Shown here: positions 1 through 7,413 of the stretch, one piece after another
Layout of the letters: each line of letters begins with the position of its first letter
Numbering within the stretch: the stretch's first letter is position 1
Origin: Ophiostoma sp. CBS 140.51
Taxonomy: Eukaryota > Ascomycota > Sordariomycetes > Ophiostomatales > Ophiostomataceae
Direction: 5' to 3'
Assembly (NCBI GenBank): GCA_029298735.1
Contig: JANSLP010000582.1
Location: forward strand, 1-10,172
Length of the DNA stretch: 10,172 nt
Program-made: the position numbers and the translations under genes
Notes under the pieces: generated by a model
What the model saw: the letters and a program-made list of their open reading frames with translations, nothing else
Told to the model about the DNA's origin: nothing
Databases searched by the model: none

Positions 1-1
1 G

Positions 2-118
2 GACGCCGGTTTTGGCCCCGCGGAGCCGGATGTGACCTTGCTCTCGGAGGACCCTGGCGTGCCACCCAACACGCTTTTGCCAGACCCATCCGGTAGCTTC
101 GTAACCAAGATGGCTAGT
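2..118 (+). CDS. Possible 3' end of an off-window coding exon
   Basis: The frame starting at base 2 is open from the window edge to a TGA at 284-286. Up to about base 118 its codons look balanced: of the first 36, about 26 end in G or C, the highest of the two plus frames I counted, and the peptide is rich in Pro, Asp, Gly and Ser (for example GPAEPDVTLLSEDPGVPP). After about base 118 the frame runs into T-rich DNA and gives a Phe/Leu/Lys-rich tail that does not look like protein. A GTATGT string at 132-137 could be a splice donor, with CTAAC at 301-305 and an AG at 313-314 as a possible branch point and acceptor. No domain is recognised. The frame could equally be chance, since the antisense frame is also open here. 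Only the left-flanking sequence can decide. Confidence 0.25.
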
Positions 119-167
119 TTTTGTTTTGTTTGTATGTACTTCTTTTGTCATTTTCGAAGATGTTCCC

Positions 168-200
168 TTTTTTTAAAAAAAAATTTTTTAAATTTTTTTT
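168..200. repeat. Pure A/T block T7-A9-T6-A3-T8
   Basis: Thirty-three consecutive bases are only A or T, arranged as alternating homopolymer runs. Long dA:dT runs are stiff and tend to exclude nucleosomes, so the block fits an open promoter or terminator region. It sits inside the surrounding C/T-rich tract. Homopolymer lengths may be inexact in the assembly. Confidence 0.8.
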
Positions 201-536
201 ACCCACATCGAAAGTTTCTCCAGTTTTTTCCTCTCCCCGGTCGTCTTCGACTGAACACCGCGCACCTTTCCCAACTTTGGTTATGATCGACGCTTCCCCT
301 CTAACATATGCAAGGCGAGGTCGCTTTTTCTCGTCCCGCCAACAGCCCCCTTTCACACACATCTCTCACTCTCACACCGTTCACACCTCCCCTTCTTAGT
401 TGGAAAACGCCATGTGTCGTTGCCGCGGCCAGTTTCCTTTTTTCTCTCGGTGACATACGCCGTCTGAGTTGCCGGCTTCTGTTGCCGCTTTTTTCTTTTC
501 TTTCACTCCATGCTGCCGGCCTTTCGTGCTCGCGGT

Positions 537-558
537 GATTTTGATTTTGATTTTGATT
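537..558 (+). repeat. GATTTT hexamer repeat, 3 copies plus GATT
   Basis: Three perfect tandem copies of GATTTT followed by a partial GATT. It is a short microsatellite within the pyrimidine-rich tract. No function is suggested by the sequence. Confidence 0.85.
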
Positions 559-670
559 GTCGCCAACCCCCTCAGTTGTCTTGAAGCCTACCTCCTCCCT
601 CCTGCTCCGCCCCTCCTTTCGTTCCCTTTCCTACCGAGACAGCGATCGTTTCTCCGTGTTGGGCATTGAT

Positions 671-868
671 TCAGTGTTCGACGAAAGAGTCTGTTACTTT
701 CCACAAGACTCTCGACCACTTGCATGTTTGGTGGTTCCTTCCAGGGCTAGTGGCAAAAGGGCCGTTGTTGGACGAGCGGCCCCGACGATCCGGCGGCCAG
801 TGTTTGCAACAGAGACTAGCGCCTGAAGCAAGGCTGGCTGCCTCGTGGTAAAATAAAAATTTGTGCAC
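671..868. other. Unassigned sequence, no gene seen
   Basis: Mixed-composition DNA following the C/T tract. Short frames are open on both strands but none looks coding. An AATAAA-like string lies in the A-rich end (about 850-860), which could serve as a weak polyadenylation signal on the plus strand. Confidence 0.5.
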
Positions 869-951
869 GCTGTTGGCAGGCGATGGTAACCTGACCTGGC
901 CTGGCCTTGCCCTGGCGGCCTTGTGCTGTTGGAGCTGTTGGAGCTGTTGGC
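869..951 (+). repeat. GCTGTTGG-type 9-base repeats beside CTGGC-rich DNA
   Basis: GCTGTTGGA occurs at 925-933 and 934-942 and GCTGTTGGC at 943-951, in perfect tandem. A further GCTGTTGGC lies at 869-877. Between them, 890-920 is a run of CCTGGC / CCTTGCC variants. The cluster looks like a small slippage-born repeat field. The related GGCCTGGCC word appears again in the palindrome at 3730-3743. Confidence 0.75.
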
Positions 952-2302
952 CGGTTTGCTCTGGTTAAGTTGCGAGCGGTGATTTCGTCAGAATAAAATA
1001 ATATAGTCAGTGCCTTTTTTTGGCCTTTTAGTCGTGTTTATTCTTGGTGTTAGTCTCTCATTTTCAATGGGCTTTATCCCGACACTTGGGAAACATGCGC
1101 GACATGCGAACCCGGCAAGGCAAATTACGGAGAACAAAGCACGAAAGTTTTTTGATAGTTCGGCGTAGACGTCAGTCTTATAGGGCAACGGGGCGCACAG
1201 CAGATTCCACGAGCCTTGCCTTGAAATGCACCTCTCTGAGAGCTGTTGAGCCCTTTTCTCTCTCCCCAGCCAACAAACAGCCTTGGCACCGTGCACCAAA
1301 AGGGGAATTTAAAAGAAGCTACAACCGGTGCGTATCCTTGGTTGGTATCTCGTCCAACCACACTCATGAAATAATTGCAGCTCGTCGTCCGTTCTTCGTC
1401 CGTACGCACGTCCATAGTATGTACAGTCATCTGTCCTCGGTCCCAAACCACAACAGCGGCTTCCCAGTTTGCTTGTATGTATGTAGTAATGGCATGCATT
1501 TACCCCCTCAGCCCCAGTTGCTGCACGCTGTAACTTCAGAGAGGGACACGGTGCCATCCCGCTAGGGAGCAAGGCTCAGCGTGTCAGCCAAGGAAAGGCA
1601 AGGGTCCTGGGATCACCACCATCGGGAGACTGTCTACTGAGATCTCATTGACTTTTGTCCTTCTCGCAGAAGTGTGCTTGCGTGCGCGTGTCCAATTCCC
1701 AAGAGACGGGGACCTGTGCGACTTTGTGTTGTAACGAGATTGCCAGGGAAATGACGCAGGACCCAGCGGGCGAGGCCTTTTCAGAGATCCATCCATCGAT
1801 AGTGAGATCAAAATAGGAGAAAAGGATTGTCACTTGCTGCGGCCATCGGTGAGTGCCTGTGGGTTCAATATCAGACGAGCAAAGTAGAACAATTGCTGAT
1901 ACCAATTAGGAACAAAGCAAAAAAAGGCGGCCGGCATGAGAACAACACGTTTTCATAATGGTTCTGCCACGGGCTGTCGACGGAGAATTCCGCTTATTCT
2001 TGGCTTCTCGTTCTCCATACAAAGTAGGTTGGGTATTAAAGGTGCCCCCTGACGGGTCCTCTTTTGACGTGTCGACAGAATTTGCCTCTGTAAAATCATT
2101 CGACAAAAAGCACATTGAACGGTGAAAACGGTGGCACATGCGCACACAAAAAACCTCTGACCTGAAAGTTGTCGAAGTCGAGAGAGATCCCCCTCCGTTT
2201 CGATATCAAAAGCAGGGGGGATAACAGCACAAAAATACTTGTGGCGATAACCAATAATTATCAAGGGCAGTGTACTCCTTGTTTTGTTAACGATCTCTCG
2301 TT
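952..2302. other. Gene-free stretch with scattered promoter words
   Basis: No convincing gene in about 1.35 kb. The longest ATG-led frame is 1095-1565 on the plus strand (156 codons): an Arg-rich first 50 residues, then Ser/His-rich sequence with no recognisable domain. A 123-codon frame is open on the minus strand across most of it, so I treat it as chance. GTATGT at 1475-1480 is a good donor-like string but has no convincing partner. CCAAT occurs near 1692, 1902 and 2250, and TTTATT (AATAAA on the minus strand) near 1038. Confidence 0.4.
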
Positions 2303-2333
2303 GAAAAAGGAAGAAAAAGAAAAAGAAAAAAGG
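2303..2333 (+). repeat. Polypurine tract, AAAAAG-like
   Basis: Thirty-one consecutive purines built from degenerate AAAAAG units. On the minus strand this is a C/T tract of the kind that precedes fungal transcription starts, so it is a weak pointer to minus-strand transcription. Such tracts can also form triplex DNA. Confidence 0.7.
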
Positions 2334-2374
2334 CGCTGCCCAATGTCCGCCATACCTTTCCCCCCTCTGTCTGA

Positions 2375-3079
2375 AAGGCACAGGATCCATGTCGTCTTTC
2401 AGACGATGCTAGGCCACTCTGGGCGCGTTCCGTGCGCTATTTTGACAGCAACAGGGACTGGGGGTTCTTTTTGCAAGATGGAGGAGACACAAACATTGAA
2501 AGAGAGCTCGATAGCCAGCAACTACGGCCAACCCTTAAAAAAAGACAGAACAGGGTGAAAAAGGGAGAAAAGGAGACAGCTTCCCCTCGGAGCGTTGCAC
2601 TTAACGATGTATCGGGCAAGGTCCAAGGGGGACAGGCCCCCTCGTCACGGGAAAAACGCGTGTTTTTCATCATTCGCCCATACGGTCTTCTCCCCTTTTA
2701 TCTTCGCGCGATCTTAAAAGTCCCCAGCACACGAAGGAAGAAAAAAAAAGAAGAGGATGACAGGAAAAGGAAGCCAAAAAGGGTGCTACGGAGCATTATT
2801 ACGACGTGCACGCGCGAAAAGCACGGATGGTCGACTGGGGGGAGGGGACTTTGCCCGTGTGGTAGTTTCCTTTTGGCAATTGTGTGTGGTGCTAGCACTG
2901 TTCTTTTGATTTTATGTTTCTGTTCTTCTTCCTTTTTGTCTCAATCCTCGGCCTGGCTGCTCAGAAGAGACAAGCTTGTTTCCCACACAGACCTTCTTGA
3001 AACGACAGCGACTGGGGCGACTGCTTCTTCACAGGCACATACCATACATCAGGGATATATTTTACACTCGTTATGTTGA
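2375..3079 (+). other. Longest stop-free frame in the window; no ATG
   Basis: This plus-strand frame has no stop codon for 705 bases, from just after a TGA at 2372-2374 to a TGA at 3077-3079. It contains no in-frame ATG, so it cannot be a self-contained gene; it would have to be an internal or last exon. A pyrimidine run ending in CAG (about 2391-2402) at its left end could be an acceptor. Numbering residues from the GTG at 2432, there is a basic cluster at about 101-117 (RRKKKKEEDDRKRKPKR) and a hydrophobic stretch at about 144-169 that could span a membrane. No family is recognised. The frame crosses purine-rich then pyrimidine-rich DNA, which lowers stop density by composition, so chance is the leading explanation. 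Confidence 0.2.
2733..2757 (+). repeat. Polypurine tract
   Basis: Twenty-five consecutive purines, mostly A, with further purine-rich DNA on the right to about 2785. It encodes the Lys/Glu/Arg-rich part of the long stop-free frame, which makes that part of the frame uninformative as evidence of coding. Confidence 0.65.
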
Positions 3080-3474
3080 TGTATCTTTTGGGTCGAAGTA
3101 CACCTCGTGTCGAGAAACGAGAGAAAGTACATTGGAATATTGATGAACATAAAAACAGAGCTGTCATTATTTGTTTGCTTGCTTGCTAAACATGCTCCAT
3201 TTTCATGCTTCATCGTGCATATGACTTTTGTACACTTACATCGTGAAGGGGAAAATAACTGGAAAGAAGCCAACCCGTCCCCTCTGCCGATACCATGTGT
3301 CGTTCTTCAACAGCTGGTGAACATGGGCGACTCCACTGGACGAGGTTAGAATAGGGGATTAACAACGAAAGAGTTACTGTGAAAAAGGCTGAAAGCCAGC
3401 CAGAACCATCAACGAACATATGTAACCAGATACTTGTACAAGCAACAACTGCCAATCACTATCTGCACTGACCA
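3080..3474. other. Unassigned sequence, no gene seen
   Basis: Mixed DNA of about 400 bases after the long stop-free frame. It contains a short TTGC repeat (about 3176-3185) and a CCAATCA box near 3452, just ahead of the C/T tract that follows. The CCAAT box followed within tens of bases by a C/T tract is a fungal promoter-like order, but no coding frame follows. Confidence 0.35.
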
Positions 3475-3720
3475 CCCTTGTCCCTTTCGCGCCATGGATG
3501 TCTCCTCATCTCGCCCTGTATTTTTCACCCCCCCTCCCCTGCTCTTTTTTCTGCACTTTTCCTCTTCCCGCGCCTCGGTTACAACTCTCTGCCTCTTGTC
3601 TCCAACTGCCAGTGGGCTTTCCACAAAATGCAACCTCGCTAGCACCTGTCTCTTTTCTCATCGCTCTCTTCTTTTCGCTCGTGTCTCCCTTCTTCCTTGC
3701 CCGCTATGCTAGTGCGCGGG
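3475..3720 (+). promoter_or_regulatory. Strong pyrimidine tract, promoter-like
   Basis: About 245 bases are dominated by C and T, including long CCCCTCCCC and TTTTTTCT runs. It resembles the C/T tracts upstream of fungal transcription starts. An open plus frame of 153 codons (3498-3959) runs through it, but its Ser/Pro/Phe/Leu/Cys content is what such composition forces, so I do not call it a gene. Confidence 0.35.
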
Positions 3721-3729
3721 GGGCTTCCA

Positions 3730-3743
3730 GGCCTGGCCAGGCC
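3730..3743. repeat. 14-base perfect palindrome GGCCTGGCCAGGCC
   Basis: The sequence is identical to its reverse complement over 14 bases and lies in DNA rich in CCTGGCC words. It could be a dimeric protein-binding site or a simple by-product of GGCC-rich repetition. Confidence 0.85.
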
Positions 3744-4168
3744 CTGTCTAGTCCACTTGCTTTTGGCTTGAGTTGGCTTTGGCTGGTCTGTCAAACCCCA
3801 AGCCGTGATGGAATGCTGAACACAACGCCTTTGGGCGCATTTTCTGCGCATCTCGTGTGTTTTCACCCTTTTCCTGTTTTGGTTATGGGCTCCTCACTTT
3901 CAGTCTGTGAGTCTGTCTTGTCTTGTGCTCCTCCTCTTGGGTTCCCACAAAATGTCTGACTTTTGTAACGGCCAGGCGGGCGCGCTAGACCTAGAAGATA
4001 ACTAATCTGTGTTGAAAAAGGACCACGCAAGACGAATTGAATAGAAAAAAAAGGACGATGGTCAAGGCTCCAGAATACGTCGTATTTTCTTTGTTTAGGG
4101 GGGACACAAGCCCCAGTTCCCACGTTTATCACGGCATCCATGTTTCTTGGAACCCACAAGGAGCGAGA
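3744..4168. other. Unassigned sequence upstream of the TATA box
   Basis: About 425 bases with no believable gene. The left half is T-rich with TTGGCTT-type repeats (about 3761-3784). The right half contains an A8 run near 4045. It would be the upstream promoter region if the TATA box at 4169 is used. Confidence 0.35.
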
Positions 4169-4175
4169 TATAAAA
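4169..4175 (+). promoter_or_regulatory. TATA box TATAAAA
   Basis: A perfect TATAAAA sits about 380 bases upstream of an ATG at 4549 that follows a C/T tract. The order TATA box, possible leader intron, C/T tract, ATG fits a fungal promoter and leader. The match alone is not proof: seven-base AT words occur by chance. Confidence 0.3.
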
Positions 4176-4410
4176 TAATGTTCTTGTTTGTGGATATGCT
4201 TGAATTGCACAAAGAGATATCCTTGCTGTTGGCCCTGTGACTGACTGAGCATAGTTGTCCACATGTTGTGCAATGCAACTGACAAACGGCCGAAATATCA
4301 TCGACCAGCACAAGCGTAGAAGAAAACAAAGGGATACAAAGCACTGGTTCACACCATGGGCACAAAAATCAAAGAATGTGCGTAGCACGAGCAGAGATAC
4401 TCCGAGAAAG

Positions 4411-4534
4411 GTATGCAAATGCAGTGCAGTGACTGCCAGTGTTGTTTTATTTCAACTGAGATATCTTATTTCATTCCTTTCTCCTGGGTCTTCTTCATCT
4501 CCCTCTCTTTCTCTGCTTTCTTGTCACTCACCAG
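4411..4534 (+). other. Possible 124-base leader intron
   Basis: GTATGC at 4411-4416 resembles a fungal 5' splice site. A long pyrimidine tract (about 4480-4522) then leads to CACTCACCAG, ending with an AG at 4533-4534. The length is normal for a fungal intron. No perfect CTAAC branch point is visible; CTCAC lies too near the acceptor, and CAACTGAG near 4456 is a weak alternative. Fifteen bases after the acceptor comes an ATG in good context. If real, it would be an intron in the 5' leader. RNA reads would settle it. Confidence 0.2.
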
Positions 4535-4548
4535 CACAACCACCATCC

Positions 4549-4623
4549 ATGGTTGTATCAAAACTGGGTTCACTGAGAAGGAAAGGGACAGCGGGCAAGG
4601 GAGGGGCTATATCTGCCGAGTGA
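4549..4623 (+). CDS. 24-codon ATG frame after C/T tract (possible uORF)
   Basis: The ATG lies in CCATCCATGG, a good eukaryotic start context, directly after a C/T tract and a possible splice acceptor. The peptide is MVVSKLGSLRRKGTAGKGGA plus four residues, basic and Gly-rich, ending at a TGA at 4621-4623. It has no recognisable homology. It could be an upstream ORF in a long leader, the start of a spliced gene whose donor I cannot identify, or chance. No strong GT donor follows within the frame. Confidence 0.15.
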   Translation: MVVSKLGSLRRKGTAGKGGAISAE

Positions 4624-4683
4624 TATAACCCGTAGCTCGAGTCTTCTTCCGCCTGATCCCTGCCCTGTCAACGGGAAAAGTAC

Positions 4684-4700
4684 GGAGTACGTGGTACTCC
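4684..4700. repeat. Hairpin GGAGTAC-GTG-GTACTCC with TACGGAGTA word
   Basis: A perfect 7-base inverted repeat separated by 3 bases. It overlaps TACGGAGTAC (4681-4690), a word I associate with the intergenic DNA of filamentous ascomycetes. It could be a binding site for a dimeric regulator or a relic of a small foldback element. Confidence 0.7.
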
Positions 4701-4744
4701 TAACAGTACGACGTCCTTTGTATTTTTGTATTTGTGGTATCTCT

Positions 4745-4765
4745 AAGTATCTTCAATCGATACTT
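4745..4765. repeat. Hairpin AAGTATC-N7-GATACTT
   Basis: A perfect 7-base inverted repeat with a 7-base loop, about 45 bases downstream of the GGAGTAC hairpin. A second inverted pair, CTTCAA (4751-4756) and TTGAAG (4771-4776), overlaps it, so two alternative stems compete for the same bases. Confidence 0.65.
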
Positions 4766-5204
4766 CGTACTTGAAGGAGACTGCAAGGCACGTTACTCGA
4801 CTGTTGTTGACGCTCGAAACTCTTTTTTCCTTCTCTTTTCCCAACGAAATATTCCTTCGTCAAGGCCATGGCAAGAGAGGATACGAAAAGAAAAATGGAA
4901 ACGAAGAGTAAGAGAAACAAGGCCCTTTTTTCTTCTCCACATCTTTTGTCGCCGACAATAGCCATTCTTTTGCTGAAAAAAAAAGGTGCGAAATCGGAAG
5001 TGCTGTGCCAAACAACGCAGGCTCGGCAGGACTTTGTTTTCCTGTGCTTCCGTGCTGCGTTGGCATCTCGCTCCTTCGGATTGCCTTTTCTCTCCCCTCC
5101 CCCAACGCAAAGGACCCTTTTGCGTCTCGGATCATCCAAGACAAGAAATGCAAAACCGGGGGAAAAGATCAAAAGACCGACTTTGTGACAAAAAATAAAA
5201 ATAG
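4766..5204. other. Stop-poor but unassigned sequence
   Basis: Several frames on both strands are open here, including a 183-codon minus frame at 4753-5304. Purine and pyrimidine blocks alternate (C/T near 4823-4855 and 5060-5105, G/A near 4868-4925), which explains the lack of stops. The minus frame is Lys/Arg/Phe-rich and begins inside the minisatellite, so I do not call it a gene. An AATAAA near 5193 could be a plus-strand polyadenylation signal. Confidence 0.35.
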
Positions 5205-5274
5205 ATGTGCTCTGATGTGCTCTGATGTGCTCTGATATGCTCTGATATGCTCTGGTGTGCTCTGATGTGCTTGG
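5205..5274 (+). repeat. 10-base minisatellite ATGTGCTCTG, 7 copies
   Basis: Seven head-to-tail 10-base units. Copies 1-3 are ATGTGCTCTG, copies 4 and 5 are ATATGCTCTG, copy 6 is GTGTGCTCTG, and copy 7 is ATGTGCTTGG with a decayed end. The two adjacent identical ATATGC copies suggest a recent local duplication. Read on the minus strand, the repeat gives Ser-Glu-His-Ile-Arg-Ala-His-Gln peptide repeats in open frames, but 10 is not a multiple of 3 and the frames are low-complexity shadows. It is likely length-polymorphic between strains. Confidence 0.95.
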
Positions 5275-6278
5275 ATAGTCCCTTTTGTACCACATAAAAC
5301 ACAAGCTCCCTCAACTGTTTGGATCTAAGAAACAGAAATAGCAGAGAAACCTACCCGCAAAAAAAAGCATAACAGTAGCATCTTATTGCTCCCTTACCAT
5401 TGATCTCCATTGCACATACGGGTGCGACTGCGCAACCCATACATAAATCCATATCGAACACCCCTTGTGGACCCCCCTCTTATTTGAGTGTTGCGTTGTT
5501 CTCCTTCTTTGCTGCCACCGTAACCTGGGGGAGAAGGAGGGCTCAGCGCCATCCCGAGCTCCCGTGAGCCAGCCAGGCAAGGGGAAACCAAGATGCGCGA
5601 GCAAAAGGTCACGCTGAGGCAGGCTTGCTCTTGGAGGGTCGCCACTACGCTGGGAAAGAACACACACGAATTCACCAAAAAGGGCAGACCACCAAACGCA
5701 GGGCAAGAAACGCAAAGCAACGTCAGGGGGACAACCAAGATACAGGGCCTCACCTCTTGGCCAGAGAAAGACAGTGCATCTTACATGTATCTTGGAGTAT
5801 CCCGGAGAACGACGTCCAGAGCTTTATTCGGGGAAGGAAAAGGGTAGGAGAAGGTAAAAAAAAATGGACAGGTCAACTCAGCCCCTATTTCGTGTGAGCA
5901 GCCAGTGTTTCTGGGAAACTCTTTCATGCAGTGTGCGATAGCAAAGGATCACCTCCTGGCAGATGTTGAGTATTGATGAACATTGAATATTCTGGGAGCT
6001 GTCTTCCGAGTGGAGGGCCATAAGAACGGGGGATTAAAAAAAAGGAAAGAACACCAAATTTAATAGAAGCCTTCTGTTTCGCTGCGTTGATTGCACCATC
6101 ACCACCCCTTGGATAGCACAGCATTATCGACCCAAGATTATTGACGACCAATTACCGAGGGCCATCCAGGGGGCTGGAAGGGGGGCACGGGAGGTAAAGT
6201 GATGCTGTGTTGTGTGCTGGGTTGCAATATGGTTGCATGTTTCCCCTAGGACGGGCAGAGGATGAACAGGACAAGGAC
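5275..6278. other. Gene-free stretch of about 1 kb
   Basis: No recognisable gene. On the minus strand a 119-codon frame (5394-5753) begins with a hydrophobic, signal-like stretch, but it starts at GTG rather than ATG and has no family resemblance. TTTATT (AATAAA on the minus strand) lies near 5823. A CCAAT box lies near 6149. A 28-codon minus ATG frame beginning MQPYCNPAHN (about 6239 down to 6153) follows the polypurine block on its 5' side, and could be an upstream ORF of a minus-strand transcript. Confidence 0.35.
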
Positions 6279-6326
6279 AAAAGAAGAAAAGAGAAAGAAG
6301 AAAAAGAATAAAGAGAAAGAGAAAGG
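6279..6326 (-). repeat. 48-base polypurine block (C/T tract on minus strand)
   Basis: Forty-seven of 48 plus-strand bases are purines, the exception being a T at 6309. The block is built of GAAA and AAGA units. On the minus strand it is a polypyrimidine tract like those ahead of fungal transcription starts, suggesting possible minus-strand initiation to its left. It also has triplex-forming potential. Confidence 0.75.
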
Positions 6327-6638
6327 CAAAAAGCTTGGCCTTCTTGAATAGCCAGTCGCAAGAACAGGTGGCCCCCGCCGTGGCGGTAACCTTGATAGGA
6401 AGAGGAGCAGTGACACCGAGAAGATCAGAAAAAAAAGACGCCAAAAAAAAACAAAAAAACGTACGACATATGAACGGGGACGTTCTTCTCGGGACTGCCA
6501 ATGCCTTTCCCCGGTGACCAACATGATGAAAAGTGACGAGACAATGGGATAGGTCAGAGGTTCTCTGTTGTTTGTGATTTGAGCAGCCAGTTGAACACAG
6601 TCGAGGCAGTTTGGTCAACTATTTTTGTTCAGACACTA
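6327..6638. other. Unassigned sequence, A-rich runs
   Basis: About 310 bases with A8 and A9 runs near 6429 and 6444 and no believable gene. ATGATGA at 6523-6529 matches a snoRNA box C, but no CTGA box D appears at a suitable distance, so no snoRNA is called. Confidence 0.35.
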
Positions 6639-6998
6639 ATGTTCATGGAAGCTCCATACTTGTGCAACGGCGGTGATCACTGGAGCACAAGACTCGACAA
6701 TAGAGTGACAGCTCTCCTGCATTTGCGTCTGCAGGAAGTCATAACAGTAGTAGACGTCGCACGCGGGTTCACAAGCAACTGTTCTCCGCAAATGTACTCT
6801 ACTGGGATACCAGGATATCAATCTTGTCCGCCTCTCAATATATTTACTGTGTATCCATCAACCGGACCTTGGGGCTTGAGGGTACATCGTCTTTCGTTCG
6901 CCGTCCGCACGACTGAATTGTTCCCTAAAGCCCCTCTCTCCGGTTGCAACACTGCAGCACCCAACACCAATCCCATTTGCCTGTTATGGCCATTTTGA
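6639..6998 (+). CDS. Hypothetical 119-aa ATG frame, unrecognised
   Basis: This frame starts at an ATG at 6639, with a second in-frame ATG at 6645 in better context (TTCATGGAA), and ends at TGA 6996-6998. Its composition is balanced rather than low-complexity, including seven Cys and four Trp codons. No signal peptide, membrane segment or known motif is evident. Codon choice shows no clear preference, which argues against a highly expressed gene. Overlapping frames are open on the minus strand from 6818 and on the plus strand from 6886. It may be a lineage-specific small gene, a decayed gene or chance. Confidence 0.15.
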   Translation: MFMEAPYLCNGGDHWSTRLDNRVTALLHLRLQEVITVVDVARGFTSNCSPQMYSTGIPGYQSCPPLNIFTVYPSTGPWGLRVHRLSFAVRTTELFPKAPLSGCNTAAPNTNPICLLWPF

Positions 6999-7413
6999 GA
7001 TGCACCAACGACTTGGGAGGAGTTGTTTGCTGGTCTCGACGTTCCCTTTTCAGCCCCCTTGCCTCTGTTCGTCGGCCCCACTTGCCCAAGGGCAAAAGCA
7101 ACATCGAACGGGTCGTCATGTCGTGCCAGAGCCGCGGACGGATGGGCTGGATGGGCTCGACGGGCTCTCCACAAAGATCGGGGTATTGACAACGGAGGTC
7201 AATTTGGCTCCGGAGTGTCTCGATGTCGACCACAAAACACAAAACAAATGGATGTGAGCATCTTGGGATGTTGATCAAATAGTGACTGTTGCGGACGGCT
7301 CGTGTTGTCTTGCATTTTGTACGATGATGTCGAAAGATACCTATGGCAACCAGATGTCGTTCATGAGGCCGAAATACACCTCACTGGTGATCCGTGATCT
7401 TCAACGTTGGTGA
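6886..7413 (+). pseudogene. Open frame broken by a single stop; possible gene relic
   Basis: One plus frame is open from 6886 to a TGA at 7255-7257 and then open again in the same frame to a TGA at 7411-7413. The segment on either side of the internal stop reads like ordinary protein, for example TKIGVLTTEVNLAPECLDV before it and KDTYGNQMSFMRPKYTSLVI after it. An ATG at 7324 opens a 29-codon frame in the second half. The stretch could be a decayed coding sequence, or two chance open stretches that happen to share a frame. No family is recognised. Two minus frames (6818-7192 and 6925-7278) are also open, so strand is uncertain. Confidence 0.15.
7141..7167 (+). repeat. 9-base tandem repeat GATGGGCTS, 3 copies
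   Basis: Units are GATGGGCTG, GATGGGCTC and GACGGGCTC. The unit length is a multiple of three, so it would encode an Asp-Gly-Leu repeat in the open frame through this point. The GAT to GAC change is synonymous, as are the CTG and CTC endings, which is mildly suggestive of coding. Confidence 0.7.

Larger units (their letters stand above)
119..670 (+). promoter_or_regulatory. Long pyrimidine-rich tract, promoter or leader-like
   Basis: About 550 bases in which C and T dominate the plus strand, with many TTTTCC, CTCTC and CCTCC runs. In filamentous fungi such tracts commonly lie just upstream of, or across, transcription starts of genes read in the same direction, so this suggests plus-strand transcription starting here or to the right. 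No ATG-led coding frame follows that I would believe. The frames seen across it are Phe/Leu/Ser/Pro-rich, as expected from the composition alone. It could also be the 3' flank of a gene ending at the left edge. Confidence 0.35.

Noticed and set aside
1095..1565. 156-codon ATG-led plus frame
   Set aside because: No domain, no codon preference, Arg-rich then Ser/His-rich content, and the minus strand is open across most of it. Chance is more likely than a gene.
1953..2390. 145-codon minus frame with a Phe run
   Set aside because: The Phe run is the antisense of a polypurine tract; the remainder shows no family features.
3498..3959. 153-codon plus frame
   Set aside because: Runs through a strong C/T tract; its Ser/Pro/Phe/Leu/Cys content is what the composition dictates.
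5205..5274. CRISPR-like repeat array
   Set aside because: Units are 10 bases with no spacers, so this is a minisatellite.
4753..5304. 183-codon minus frame with His/Gln/Ser repeats
   Set aside because: The repeats come from the 10-base minisatellite, and the rest is Lys/Arg/Phe-rich sequence from purine and pyrimidine blocks.
3138..5983. 13-base word TATTGATGAACAT shared by 3138-3150 and 5971-5983
   Set aside because: About one such match is expected by chance among all pairs in 10 kb, and flanking bases do not match.
6523..6529. Box C of a C/D snoRNA
   Set aside because: No box D (CTGA) and no terminal stem at suitable distance.
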